Assembly: GCA_907163375.1 (NCBI GenBank)
Contig: CAJQUW010006352.1
Coordinates: forward strand, 1 to 64,000
Reading direction: 5' to 3'
Source of the DNA: Prostheceraeus crozeri
Lineage: Eukaryota > Platyhelminthes > Polycladida > Euryleptidae
Length of the DNA: 64,000 nucleotides
Shown: piece after piece, positions 18,770 through 31,455 of the stretch
How positions within the stretch are numbered: the first letter of the stretch is position 1
How the letters are laid out: each line of letters starts with the position of its first letter
Translations under genes and position numbers: made by a program
Notes under the pieces: generated by a model
Told to the model about the DNA's origin: nothing
What the model saw: the letters and a program-made list of their open reading frames with translations, nothing else
Database searches by the model: none

Positions 18770-21700
18770 TCATGTCAGGACTACACACATTTGATTTACA
18801 AAACATGCTTTGAATACTCATACGATGAAGGTCTTACTTTCATTTATTTCTAACGTACACACTGTTGAAACTTTATTTTTCAACTTGTAAACTGTTGAAA
18901 CTTTATTTTGTTTCTAACATATAAACAGCTAAAACTTTATTTGTAACGTACACACTGTTGAAACTTTATTTTAATCTGTAAACGGCTGAAACTTTATTTC
19001 TAACGCGATTCTATCATGTCAGGACTACACACATTTGATTTACAAAACATGCTTTGAATACGCATACGATGAAGGTCTTACTTTCATTTATTTCTAACGT
19101 ATACACTGTTGAAACTTTATTTTTCAACTTGTAAACTGTTGAAACTTTATTTTGTTTCTAACATATAAACAGCTAAAACTTTATTTCTAACGTACACACC
19201 GTTGAAACTTTATTTTTAACTTGTAAACGGCTGAAACGATATTTTCATTTACAACTAGTAGAATGCTGAGTCTAACTTGCAAACTAGTAAATCCTACGAT
19301 CGTACTTTACAAACAGATAAAACTTTATTTCTAACGTAGACACTGTTGAAACTTTATTTTTAACTTGTAAACGGTTGAAACTTTATTTCTAACGTACACA
19401 CTATTGAAACTTTATTTTTAATTTGTAAACTGGTGAAACTTCATTTTATTTCTAACATACAAGCTGATAAAACTTTATTCTTAACTTGTAAACTGGTGAA
19501 GCTTCATTTTATTTCTAACATAGAAACAGATAAAACTTTATTCTTAACATACGCACTATTGAAACATTAGTTTTAACTTGAAAACTATTGAAACTTTATT
19601 TTTAACTTGTTAACGGTTTAAACTTTGTTTTATGTCTAACATACAAACAGATAAAACTTTATTCTTAACTTGTAAACTGATGAAACTTCATTTTATTTCT
19701 AACATACAAACAGATAGAACTTTATTCTTAACATACACACTATTGAAACTTTATTTTTAACGTGTTAACTATTGAAACTTTATTTTTAACCTGTAAACGG
19801 TTGAAACTTTGCTTTAATTCTAACATACAAGCAGATAAAATGTATTCTTAACTTGTAAACTGACGAAACTTCATTTTATTTCTAACATATAAACAGATAG
19901 AAGTATATTCTTATCATACACACTATTGAAACTTTATTCTTAACTTTTAAACTGGTGAAACTTTATTTCATTTCTGACATACAAGCAGATAAAACTTTAT
20001 TCTTAACTTGTAAACTGATGAACCTTCATTTTTATTTCTAACATATAAACAGATAGAACTTTATTCTTAACGTACACAATGTTGAAACTTTATTTTTAAC
20101 GCACAAAGCGCTTAAACTTTATTTCCATCATACACACTATTGAAACTTTATTTTTAACTTGTTAACGGTTGAAACTTTGTTTTATGTCTAACATACAAAC
20201 AGATAAAGCTTTATTCTTAACATATACACTATTGAAACTTTATTTCTAACGTACACACTATTGAAACTTTATTTTTTAACTTGTAAACTGGTGAAACTTT
20301 ATTTGATTTCTGACATACAAGCAGATAAAACTTTATTCTTAACTTGTAAACTGGTGAACCTTCATTTTTATTTCTAACATATAAACAGATAGAACTTTAT
20401 TCTTAACATATACACTATTGAAACTTCATTTTTAACTTGTAAACGGTTGAAACTTTATTTTATTTTTAACATACAAACAGCTAAAACTTTATTTCTAACG
20501 TACACACTATTGAAACTTTATTTTTTAACTTGTAAACTGGTGAAACTTTATTTGATTTCTGACATACAAGCAGATAAAACTTTATTCTTAACTTGTAAAC
20601 TGGTGAACCTTCATTTTTATTTCTAACATATAAACAGATAGAACTTTATTCTTAACATATACACTATTGAAACTTCATTTTTAACTTGTAAACGGTTGAA
20701 ACTTTATTTTATTTTTAACATACAAACAGCTAAAACTTTATTTCTAACGTATACACTGTTGAAACTTGTAAACTCTTGAAACTTCATTTTATTTCTAACA
20801 TACAAGCTGATAAAACTTTATTCTTAACTTGTAAACTGGTGAAGCTTCATTTTATTTCTAACATAGAAACAGATAAAACTTTATTCTTAACATACGCACT
20901 ATTGAAACATTAGTTTTAACTTGAAAACTATTGAAACTTTATTTTTAACTTGTTAACGGTTTAATCTTTGTTTTATTTCTAACATACAAACAGATAAAAC
21001 TTTATTCTTAACTTGTAAACTGATGAAACTTCATTTTATTTCTAACATACAAACAGATAGAACTTTATTCTTAACATACACACTATTGAAACTTTATTTT
21101 TAACGTGTTAACTATTGAAACTTTATTTTTAACCTGTAAACGGTTGAAACTTTGCTTTAATTCTAACATACAAGCAGATAAAATGTATTCTTAACTTGTA
21201 AACTGACGAAACTTCATTTTATTTCTAACATATAAACAGATAGAAGTATATTCTTATCATACACACTATTGAAACTTTATTCTTAACTTTTAAACTGGTG
21301 AAACTTTATTTCATTTCTGACATACAAGCAGATAAAACTTTATTCTTAACTTGTAAACTGATGAACCTTCATTTTTATTTCTAACATATAAACAGATAGA
21401 ACTTTATTCTTAACGTACACAATGTTGAAACTTTATTTTTAACGCACAAAGCGCTTAAACTTTATTTCCATCATACACACTATTGAAACTTTATTTTTAA
21501 CTTGTTAACGGTTGAAACTTTGTTTTATGTCTAACATACAAACAGATAAAGCTTTATTCTTAACATATACACTATTGAAACTTTATTTCTAACGTACACA
21601 CTATTGAAACTTTATTTTTTAACTTGTAAACTGGTGAAACTTTATTTGATTTCTGACATACAAGCAGATAAAACTTTATTCTTAACTTGTAAACTGGTGA

Positions 21701-24700
21701 ACCTTCATTTTTATTTCTAACATATAAACAGATAGAACTTTATTCTTAACATATACACTATTGAAACTTCATTTTTAACTTGTAAACGGTTGAAACTTTA
21801 TTTTATTTTTAACATACAAACAGCTAAAACTTTATTTCTAACGTACACACTATTGAAACTTTATTTTTTAACTTGTAAACTGGTGAAACTTTATTTGATT
21901 TCTGACATACAAGCAGATAAAACTTTATTCTTAACTTGTAAACTGGTGAACCTTCATTTTTATTTCTAACATATAAACAGATAGAACTTTATTCTTAACA
22001 TATACACTATTGAAACTTCATTTTTAACTTGTAAACGGTTGAAACTTTATTTTATTTTTAACATACAAACAGCTAAAACTTTATTTCTAACGTATACACT
22101 GTTGAAACTTGTAAACTCTTGAAACTTTATTTTATTTCTAACATACAAGCTGATAAAACTTTATTCTTAACTTGTAAACTGATGAAACTTCATTTTATTT
22201 CTAACATACAAACAGATAGAACTTTATTCTTAACATACACACTATTGAAACTTTATTTTTAACGTGTAAACTATTGAAACTATATCTTTCATTTACAAAT
22301 AATAGAACGCTTAGTCTAACTTGCAAACTAGTAAATCTTATTCGTCATCAAATCTAACTGTTATAATCCTCATCATGGAAATCAATGTTCCACAGTCCTT
22401 TGAAAAAGATATGATCACCCTTCATCTAACCCATCCGTCGCATGATAACAACAACAACTCTTCGCATAATAACATTTATTGAATAACTGTAACAAGCATG
22501 CATTACAAATCAATGGTTTGAAACAGATAAAATAGATACAGCTGGTAACTGTCATATAGCGAGCAATGATAACCATATAGGACTTTGACAGTGTTGAGGT
22601 AAGGAGGAAAGAAGCATTGGTTATGAACGTAGCTACTACAACGAACAGACAAAATAGGAACACACAAATCCTTAATTCCAACGTGTACACTATTAAAACT
22701 TTATTTTCAGCTTGTAAACTGTTCAAACTTTATTTTTTATCTTGCACACTATTTAAACTTTATTTTAAAACTTGTAAACTATTGAAACTTTATTTTTAAC
22801 TTGCAAACTATTGAAACTTTATTTTATTTCTAACATATAAACAGATAGAACTTTATTCTTAACTTGTAAACTGGTGAAACTTTATTTCTAACTGGTAAAC
22901 TTTTGAAGTTTTATTTTTAACTTGTAATTGTTGAAGCTTTAATTTTAACTTGTAAACTCTTAAAACTTTATTTTTAACTTGTTAACGGTTGAAAATTTGT
23001 TTTATTTCTATCATAGAAACAGATAGAACTTTATTTCTAACGTACACACAATTGAAACTTTATCTTATTTCTAACATACAAACAGCTGAAACGTTATTTC
23101 TAATGCACATACTATTGGAACTTTTCTTTTAACTTATAATCTGTTGAAACTTTATTTTGACTTGTAAACTGATGAAACTTTATTTCTAACTGGTAAACTT
23201 TTGAAGTTTTATTTTTAACTTGTAATTGTTGAAGCTTTAATTTTAACTTGTAAACTGTTGAAACTTTATTTTTAACTTGTAAACGGTTGAAACTTTGTTT
23301 TATTTCTATCATACAAACAGATAGAACTTTATTCTTAACTTGTAAACTTCATTTTATTTCTAACATATAAACTGTTATAACTCTATTTTGAAGCACATAA
23401 ACTATTAAAACTTTATTTCCAACGTGTACACTATTAAAACTTTATTTTCAGCTTGTAAACTGTTCAAACTTTATTTTTTATCTTGCACACTATTTAAACT
23501 TTATTTTAAAACTTGTAAACTATTGAAACTTTATTTTTAACTTGCAAACTATTGAAACTTTATTTTATTTCTAACATATAAACAGATAGAACTTTATTCT
23601 TAACTTGTAAACTAGTGAAACTTCATTCTATTCCTAACATATAAACAGATAGAACTTTATTCTTAACTTATAAACTTAAAGAGATAGAACTTTATTCGTA
23701 ACTTGTAAACTGGTGAAACTTCATTCTATTTCTAACATACAAACAGATAAAACTTTATTCTTAACATACACACACTATTGAAACATTAGTTTTAACTTGT
23801 AAACTCTTAAAACTTTATTTTTAACTTGTTAACGGTTGAAAATTTGTTTTATTTCTATCATAGAAACAGATAGAACTTTATTTCTAACGTACACACAATT
23901 GAAACTTTATCTTATTTCTAACATACAAACAGCTGAAACGTTATTTCTAATGCACATACTATTGGAACTTTTCTTTTAACTTATAATCTGTTGAAACTTT
24001 ATTTTGACTTGTAAACTGATGAAACTTTATTTCTAACTGGTAAACTTTTGAAGTTTTATTTTTAACTTGTAATTGTTGAAGCTTTAATTTTAACTTGTAA
24101 ACTGTTGAAACTTTATTTTTCACTTGTAAACGGTTGAAACTTTGTTTTATTTCTATCATACAAACAGATAGAACTTTATTCTTAACTTGTAAACTTCATT
24201 TTATTTCTAACATATAAACTGTTATAACTCTATTTTGAAGCACATAAACTATTGAAACTTTATTTCCAACGTGTACACTATTAAAACTTTATTTTCAGCT
24301 TGTAAACTGTTCAAACTTTATTTTTTATCTTGCACACTATTTAAACTTTATTTTAAAACTTGTAAACTATTGAAACTTTATTTTTAACTTGCAAACTATT
24401 GAAACTTTATTTTATTTCTAACATATAAACAGATAGAACTTTATTCTTAACTTGTAAACTAGTGAAACTTCATTCTATTCCTAACATATAAACAGATAGA
24501 ACTTTATTCTTAACTTATAAACTTAAAGAGATAGAACTTTATTCGTAACTTGTAAACTGGTGAAACTTCATTCTATTTCTAACATACAAACAGATAAAAC
24601 TTTATTCTTAACATACACACACTATTGAAACATTAGTTTTAACTTGTAAACTCTTAAAACTTTATTTTTAACTTGTTAACGGTTGAAAATTTGTTTTATT

Positions 24701-26300
24701 TCTATCATAGAAACAGATAGAACTTTATTTCTAACGTACACACAATTGAAACTTTATCTTATTTCTAACATACAAACAGCTGAAACGTTATTTCTAATGC
24801 ACATACTATTGGAACTTTTCTTTTAACTTATAATCTGTTGAAACTTTATTTTGACTTGTAAACTGATGAAACTTTATTTCTAACTGGTAAACTTTTGAAG
24901 TTTTATTTTTAACTTGTAATTGTTGAAGCTTTAATTTTAACTTGTAAACTGTTGAAACTTTATTTTTCACTTGTAAACGGTTGAAACTTTGTTTTATTTC
25001 TATCATACAAACAGATAGAACTTTATTCTTAACTTGTAAACTTCATTTTATTTCTAACATATAAACTGTTATAACTCTATTTTGAAGCACATAAACTATT
25101 GAAACTTTATTTCCAACGTGTACACTATTAAAACTTTATTTTCAGCTTGTAAACTGTTCAAACTTTATTTTTTATCTTGCACACTATTTAAACTTTATTT
25201 TAAAACTTGTAAACTATTGAAACTTTATTTTTAACTTGCAAACTATTGAAACTTTATTTTATTTCTAACATATAAACAGATAGAACTTTATTCTTAACTT
25301 GTAAACTAGTGAAACTTCATTCTATTCCTAACATATAAACAGATAGAACTTTATTCTTAACTTATAAACTTAAAGAGATAGAACTTTATTCGTAACTTGT
25401 AAACTGGTGAAACTTCATTCTATTTCTAACATACAAACAGATAAAACTTTATTCTTAACATACACACACTATTGAAACATTAGTTTTAACTTGTAAACTC
25501 TTAAAACTTTATTTTTAACTTGTTAACGGTTGAAAATTTGTTTTATTTCTATCATAGAAACAGATAGAACTTTATTTCTAACGTACACACAATTGAAACT
25601 TTATCTTATTTCTAACATACAAACAGCTGAAACGTTATTTCTAATGCACACACTATTGGAACTTTTCTTTTAACTTATAATCTGTTGAAACTTTATTTTG
25701 ACTTGTAAACTGATGAAACTTTATTTCTAACTGGTAAACTTTTGAAGTTTTATTTTTAACTTGTAATTGTTGAAGCTTTAATTTTAACTTGTAAACTGTT
25801 GAAAATTTATTTTTCACTTGTAAACGGTTGAAACTTTGTTTTATTTCTATCATACAAACAGATAGAACTTTATTCTTAACTTGTAAACTGATGAAACTTC
25901 ATTTTATTTCTAACATATAAACTGTTATAACTCTATTTTGAAGCACATAAACTATTAAAACTTTATTTCCAACGTGTACACTATTACAACTTTATTTTCA
26001 GCTTGTAAACTGTTCAAACTTTATTTTTTATCTTGCACACTATTTAAACTTTATTTTAAAACTTGTAAACTATTGAAACTTTATTTTTAACTTGCAAACT
26101 ATTGAAACTTTATTTTATTTCTAACATATAAACAGATAGAACTTTATTCTTAACTTGTAAAGTGGTGAAACTTTACTTTTTATCTTGTAAACTTTATTTT
26201 GTTTCTAACATACAAACAGATAAAGCTTTATTTCTAACGCACACACTATTGAAACTTTATTTTCAATCTGTAAACTGTTGAAACGATATCTTTCATTTAC
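18770..26300 (-). repeat. ~30-bp AATAAA tandem array, right arm
   Basis: Mirror of the left array, with AATAAA on the minus strand (TTTATT on plus), again the strand read by that arm's promoters. It is longer: the ~847-bp block is present four times (22.7-26.1 kb), and a ~1.34-kb block near the centre is duplicated (compare 20,109 and 21,450). The captured exonuclease fragment sits at 22,380-22,675. No real gene. Confidence 0.85.
22380..22675 (-). other. Captured exonuclease-gene fragment in the right array
   Basis: Mirror copy of 15,602-15,895, essentially the same sequence. It keeps the VLYGYHCSLYD coding words in the same orientation as in element B (minus strand). Confidence 0.75.
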
Positions 26301-26776
26301 AAATAGTAGAACGCTTAGTCTAACTTGTAAATCTTATGACACTTCATATGGGTGATGATGGTAGATGAAATAGTGTTAAATAAAATTTAGATAGCTTACA
26401 CTTCTGATACAGGGATAGCAATCCACTGCGATCCATGTGTAAAGAGCTTGTTAGACTACGGATGGGCTTAAGTGGATGATTTAACCATGTATACTTTTCA
26501 TTTGGAAATAGTAGCACGCTTAGTCTAACTTGCAATTCTTATAACATTTCATATGGATGATAATGGTAGATGAAATAGTGTTAGATAAAATTAAGATAGC
26601 TTACACTTCTGATATAGGGATAGCAATCGACTGCGATCCATGTGTAAAGAGCTTGTTAGACTACCGAAGAGAGAAGTGTGTTATGTTGCGTGTGGCGCGT
26701 GAGTGTCCTCCCATTTCATTCCATTCATCAATTCGTCTCATTGATAGAGACAGGTAGAACTCATGGTTCTCATAAC

Positions 26777-26993
26777 GTATGCAATGTAAAGTTTTAGGCA
26801 ACCTTCGACAGTTGGCTAAATGTCGCCCTGGCGCGAATGCATACTACGTTGAGACAGAGGCAATCACTTGCAAACATGACGCAGAGAGGTTTAACAAGAT
26901 TGACCATTGCCGAATGTCCCTTGCGGTATACATAGCTACGGGTTTCACCGCCGCCCTTTACAGGAACGCCCGTCGAAAGGAAGTATTACACCG
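26777..26993 (-). repeat. Structured leader module type 3, right arm
   Basis: Mirror of 12,984-13,185, with only isolated base differences. The plus-strand ORF 26,779-27,258 across it and its surroundings is the mirror of a chance ORF. Confidence 0.45.
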
Positions 26994-27039
26994 AACTTCA
27001 TTTGCAACGTTCAAGTTGACTGATAGCAGATTCAACTTA

Positions 27040-27098
27040 ATGATAGTATTCGCCAGTCCGAAGACTGCCCAGGGCAAACCGCGAGGAGGTTCTATCAT
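27040..27098 (-). ncRNA. Candidate three-way-junction RNA motif, copy 2 (right arm)
   Basis: Mirror of 12,879-12,937, with the closing stem ATGATAG/CTATCAT and the CAGTC-TTCG-GACTG hairpin preserved. Confidence 0.45.
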
Positions 27099-27158
27099 GT
27101 CTTGCCCCATGGTGGCCCTTAAGAGAGCCGATGGTTCGTTCTCGGGAGTAACGTCATC

Positions 27159-27425
27159 TTACACCCTACCAATTCTACTGAGAGAGTCTTTGACTCTCTC
27201 TTTGGTAGCACTGTCGACTTCCACACTAACTGGTACATGGCTAAAAAGTGGAATGTAGCGCCATTCCGTTGGATTGACAGCAGTTGCTGTCATCGGATTG
27301 CCAATCCGAGCAAGATTATTAAAAACTCTGTCTTGCTCCTCTAGCCTGACAAACTCCTCAAATAAATTTCGCGGCCTTAACTGCGGTCCGCGAGGAGAGC
27401 TGACTTGACTGTTCGGCGTCTGCAT
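27159..27425 (-). CDS. 88-aa protein of the palindromic element, right arm copy
   Basis: Encodes the same 88 residues as 12,552-12,818. The TATA box is mirrored at 27,453-27,459 (minus strand). Two divergent-arm copies of one gene, each transcribed toward the centre, are a consequence of the palindrome. The function is unknown. Confidence 0.5.
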   Translation of the reverse strand: MQTPNSQVSSPRGPQLRPRNLFEEFVRLEEQDRVFNNLARIGNPMTATAVNPTEWRYIPLFSHVPVSVEVDSATKERVKDSLSRIGRV

Positions 27426-27510
27426 GATTGAAATGAAATGAGAGGCAGTGGTTTATATACCCCTCTAATGCGACGCAACGTTCAACTTGACTGATAGCAG
27501 ATTCAACTTA

Positions 27511-27570
27511 ATGATAGTATTCGCCAGTCTAAAGACTGCCCAGGGCAAAGCGCATTGAAGGCTCTATCAT
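27511..27570 (-). ncRNA. Candidate three-way-junction RNA motif, copy 1 (right arm)
   Basis: Mirror of 12,407-12,466, with the CAGTC-TTTA-GACTG hairpin and AGC/GCT stem. Confidence 0.4.
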
Positions 27571-27584
27571 GTCTTGTCCCATAG

Positions 27585-28180
27585 TGGCCGATTATACGGT
27601 AGTATGTTAGTAGATTTCAATCACTGAAAAAGGAAGATGAGAATCATTTCATTTGTCTCATCAACGTTTATCATGGGAGCAATCATTGAAGGGGCATCTA
27701 ATGAATTACATTTCACTCTACTCCATATCATAAAGACTAACCTTTGTCGAATGGCTGAAGTACTCTGACCTGGCGAGCTTGCCCCATAGTGGCCGATTAT
27801 ACGGTAGTATGTTAGTAGATTTCAATCACTGAAAAAGGAAGATGAGAATCATTTCATTTGTCTCATCAACGTTTATCATGGGAGCAATCATTGAAGGGGC
27901 ATCTAATGAATTACATTTCACTCTACTCCATATCATAAAGACTAACCTTTGTCGAATGGCTGAAGTACTCTGACCTGGCGAGCTTGCCCCATAGTGGCCG
28001 ATTATACGGTAGTATGTTAGTAGATTTCAATCACTGAAAAAGGAAGATGAGAATCATTTCATTTGTCTCATCAACGTTTATCATGGGAGCAATCATTGAA
28101 GGGGCATCTAATGAATTACATTTCACTCTACTCCATATCATAAAGACTAACCTTTGTCGAATGGCTGAAGTACTCTGACC
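27585..28180 (-). repeat. 205-bp tandem repeat, three copies, right arm
   Basis: Mirror of 12,001-12,410 but with three units instead of two (words GACCTGGCGAG at about 27,768, 27,973 and 28,178). It shows that the arms change copy number independently. Confidence 0.8.
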
Positions 28181-28343
28181 TGGCGAGAGAAAACGTCACG
28201 TTGAGTATGAAGTCGAATGCCCAACATGAGCAACGGCTCAGAGGTTTCGGTCTAACAAACGACGAACAACCCGTGCAACACAATCCCTCTACGGCAGTAC
28301 CCGCCGTCCCGAAGGAACGCTCGAGCAAAGGAGGTATTACAGC
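28150..28343 (-). repeat. Structured leader module type 2, right arm
   Basis: Mirror of 11,839-12,030, with the same CCTTCGGG hairpin and donor-like end. Confidence 0.5.
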
Positions 28344-28834
28344 GATGATGTGCTTTATGAGCAGAAGTGAATCTCTTGATAGCAAGATACTATTCAACTA
28401 GATAGCAAGTCAAAACAACCTGATAGCAGGACAAATGTATAGTCAGTAATTTACACTTAGTGAGGAATGATAGATTTGAGTGTAGTGAGTGGCACTCGAT
28501 CCCGTCGACAGCCCGAAGGCCTTGTACTGATCACTAGGGAAGTGAGAGATCTTCCCCGATACCCGCTATTTACAGCTTAAGACATCATTGTCACTGCCCC
28601 GAAGTGGTAACAGTAACGTCGAGTCAAAGGTAGTGAACAGTAGCTGGGATCTAACCCCTCAAAGCTGCCTTAGACTTAGTTAAATTTGAAATCTGATAGC
28701 AGATTTGAACTCAGCATACTTGAAAACCTTGAGGAAACATCCCAAGTTATTGCTTTGATCAGCTTGATAGCAAGCCGTAGAGAGCTTGATTCACCAGCGT
28801 TTTGCAATGGAGATGTTTAGAGGCCACCCATGAC

Positions 28835-29021
28835 AAGATAGCTAAGACTCAACCGATTGGCGTTCAAAGTGCTACGTTGAGAGCTGTGTCAAATGCCCAA
28901 CATGAGACATGAGTTGTCCCAGCGGTTACGGTCTCAAATATGACACATTCCCTTGCCACACTTATCACTACGGCATCGTCCGCCGTCCCGAAGGAACACC
29001 CTGTCAGTGGAATATTACAGC
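28835..29021 (-). repeat. Structured leader module type 1, right arm
   Basis: Mirror of 11,161-11,350. The plus-strand 97-codon ORF starting at 28,909 crosses it and shows no conserved protein pattern with the other modules. Confidence 0.5.
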
Positions 29022-29509
29022 AAAACTCTCCGTGTCTTGCTCGCTTTCAGTGAAAAGCCGCTTATACCATGAGAAGACTGGCTCAGACATCATTAAAAAT
29101 GCTTTCATTGACTTCAGCAGGGTCGAAAACCCCAGAAAACCTCCAAAACTAGTGAATTTAAATTTTTCAACTTTTTTTAGCACTACTTATGAAATTTTAT
29201 AAGTAGTCCATCACTTAGGGCAGGTCAATAGCGACCGAACCTTTTTTGAATCAAGTCAAACGGACTTGTAGAAGCAAAGTTACAAGCCTTTAAAGTTTTG
29301 GAGTCTTTTATGGCCTGGAGACGAAGGCCATCTCCTGGCGAACCTCTAAGTCTGACGCCTTAGCTGATATCAGCAATGAAATTTTCTAAGTCGGTTTCTT
29401 ACAGAAACTCGGAATTTGGAATGTCCGAAGCTATCATCGGAGCTCAGAGAGACGACCTACCTCTGACAATCGTTCTCCTCTAAATGACAAGTCTCTCTCG
29501 GTTCCCAGC

Positions 29510-29543
29510 TTATATAGTGTGTGGCGATCAGCTGATGACGTAA
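29510..29543 (-). promoter_or_regulatory. CRE/E-box plus TATA promoter, right arm
   Basis: Mirror of 10,641-10,674: TGACGTAA, CAGCTG and TATATAA on the minus strand, reading toward the centre of the palindrome. Confidence 0.6.
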
Positions 29544-29599
29544 CACCCATCATCCAAACACTAAAAAACCCGTCTATCTCCGGTTCTAGTGCTCCGATT

Positions 29600-31449
29600 G
29601 AGCTGGAAATACACCATTTCCATGTAGAATTTGACGCTGAATCCGAATCTGGCCTCCGTTTTCCCATCCGATGCTTCGTTTTGGCTCTACAGTAGGCAGC
29701 CATCGCAAAACATTTTTCTCGCCGATTGACTTGAAACTCTCCGATTGACATGAAACTCACCATACAGATAAAGAATTTCACGCTGATTCCAAATCTGAAA
29801 TCCGTTTTCCCATCCGAGCCTTCGTTTTGAAGCTAGAGCCCAAAACGTCCCAAATTCTAACTCTGTCGTTTTTCACCAATGTCCCAAAATCTTAAATGGC
29901 GTCTCACATCTAAACGAAGACAGATAGGAACAAGCCGATTCTTTCACTGAATTTGTCTCACTCTTAGCTTTCAAACGAGCTATGGCACGACAAAATCCGT
30001 CCACTGGAAGCCAAAATCGAAGCAAGCTGTCCAGAGGGGGGGGGACGTCAGCGAAATTTTTCTCGCCGATTGCCTTGAAACTCACCATACAGATAGAGAA
30101 TTTCACGCTGATTCCAAATCTGAAATCCGTTTTCTCATCCGATGGTTCGTTTGGGCGCTACACACCAAAACGTCCCAAATTCTAACTCTGTCGTTTTTCA
30201 CCAATGTCCCAAAATCTTAAATGGCGTCTCACATCTAAACGAAGACAGATAGGAACAAGCCGATCCTTTCAGTGAATTTGTCTCACTCTTAGCTTTCAAA
30301 CGAGCTATGGCACGACAAAATCCGTCCAGTGGAAGCCAAAATCGAAGCGAGCTGTCCAGAGGGGGGGGGGACGTCAGTGAAAATTTTTTCTCTCCGATTG
30401 AGCTGGAAATACACCATTTCCATGTAGAATTTGACGCTGAATCCGAATCTGGCCTCCGTTTTCCCATCCGATGCTTCGTTTTGGCTCTACAGTAGGCAGC
30501 CATCGCAAAAAATTCTAACTCTGTCGTTTTTTCGAAAAATGTTGAAAATTTTTTCTCTCCGATTGACTTGAAACTCACCATACAGATAAAGAATTTCACG
30601 CTGATTCCAAATCTGAAATCCGTTTTCTCATCCGATGGTTCGTTTTGGCGCTACACACCAAAACGTCCCAAATTCTAACTCTGTCGTTTTTCGCCAATGT
30701 CCCAAAATCTTAAATGGCGTCTCACATCTAAACGAAGACAGATAGGAACAAGCCGATTCTTTCACTGAATTTGTCTCACTCTTAGCTTTCAAACGAGCTA
30801 TGGCACGACAAAATCCGTCCAGTGGAAGCCAAAATCGAAGCAAGCTGTCCAGAGGGGGGGGGACGTCAGCGAAATTTTTCTCGCCGATTGCCTTGAAACT
30901 CACCATACAGATAGAGAATTTCACGCTGATTCCAAATCTGAAATCCGTTTTCTCATCCGATGGTTCGTTTGGGCGCTACACACCAAAACGTCCCAAATTC
31001 TAACTCTGTTAAAATTTTGAAGAAAAATTTTTTCTCACCGATTGCCTTGAAACTCACCCTACCGATGCAGAATTTCACGCTGAATCCGAATCTGGCAGCC
31101 ATTTCACCATCCACGACAACCTAGACGGTCGCCCACGTCAACCTAGACGGTCGCCCACGTCAACCTAGACGGTCGCCCACGTCAACCTGGACGGTCGCCC
31201 AAGTCAACCAGGCGGTCGGACCAACTCACTCGAGTCTCACACTCTGTCGTTGCAGAGGGGGGGGAGTCAGCGAACATGTTGTGAACGGGAACCCACCTGG
31301 CCGGCACTCCACGACAGACCACAACCTCTGTCGTTCCAGAGGGGGGGGGACTCAGACCCGAAGCACCACGGCGGCCGACCACGACACTCTACCGTTCCAG
31401 AGGGGGGGGGAGGGCGCGCTGTGTTTATTATGGACCTTTTGTTACTACT
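29600..31449 (-). repeat. Right terminus: G-run subrepeats and 22-bp tandem repeat
   Basis: Mirror of the left terminus, with more ~300-bp subrepeats than the left. Each has a run of 8-10 G next to GACGTCAGCGAAA. The 22-bp tandem repeat lies at 31,114-31,212. The element ends CTTTTGTTACTACT at 31,449. Confidence 0.75.
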
Positions 31450-31455
31450 CACCAA
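31450..31455. repeat. Right target-site duplication CACCAA
   Basis: Exact copy of 9,205-9,210, placed immediately outside the element's last base. Confidence 0.85.

Larger units (their letters stand above)
9211..31449. mobile_element. 22.2-kb palindromic, Polinton-type non-autonomous element
   Basis: The whole element is one inverted repeat. The left arm 9,211-18,744 and right arm 18,745-31,449 meet at a 22-bp perfect dyad. The ends read AGTAGTAACAAAAG...CTTTTGTTACTACT (5'-AG, as in Polintons) and are flanked by 6-bp CACCAA duplications. No PolB, integrase, ATPase or capsid gene is present. The arms are almost identical in unique parts, with a few single differences over kilobases, but differ by about 3.2 kb through repeat copy number. 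Termini and leader modules match element A, and a ~290-bp block matches element B's exonuclease gene. I infer a young element mobilised by a Polinton integrase; a foldback or snapback derivative is likely. Confidence 0.85.

Noticed and set aside
13690-26300. CRISPR-like array of ~30-bp repeats
   Set aside because: Units are contiguous without unique spacers, vary in length and sequence, and lie in a eukaryotic mobile element.
9211-31449. Palindrome as an assembly or read-foldback artefact
   Set aside because: The arms differ in copy number and in scattered bases, and an exact 6-bp duplication flanks the ends. Long reads would still be worth checking.
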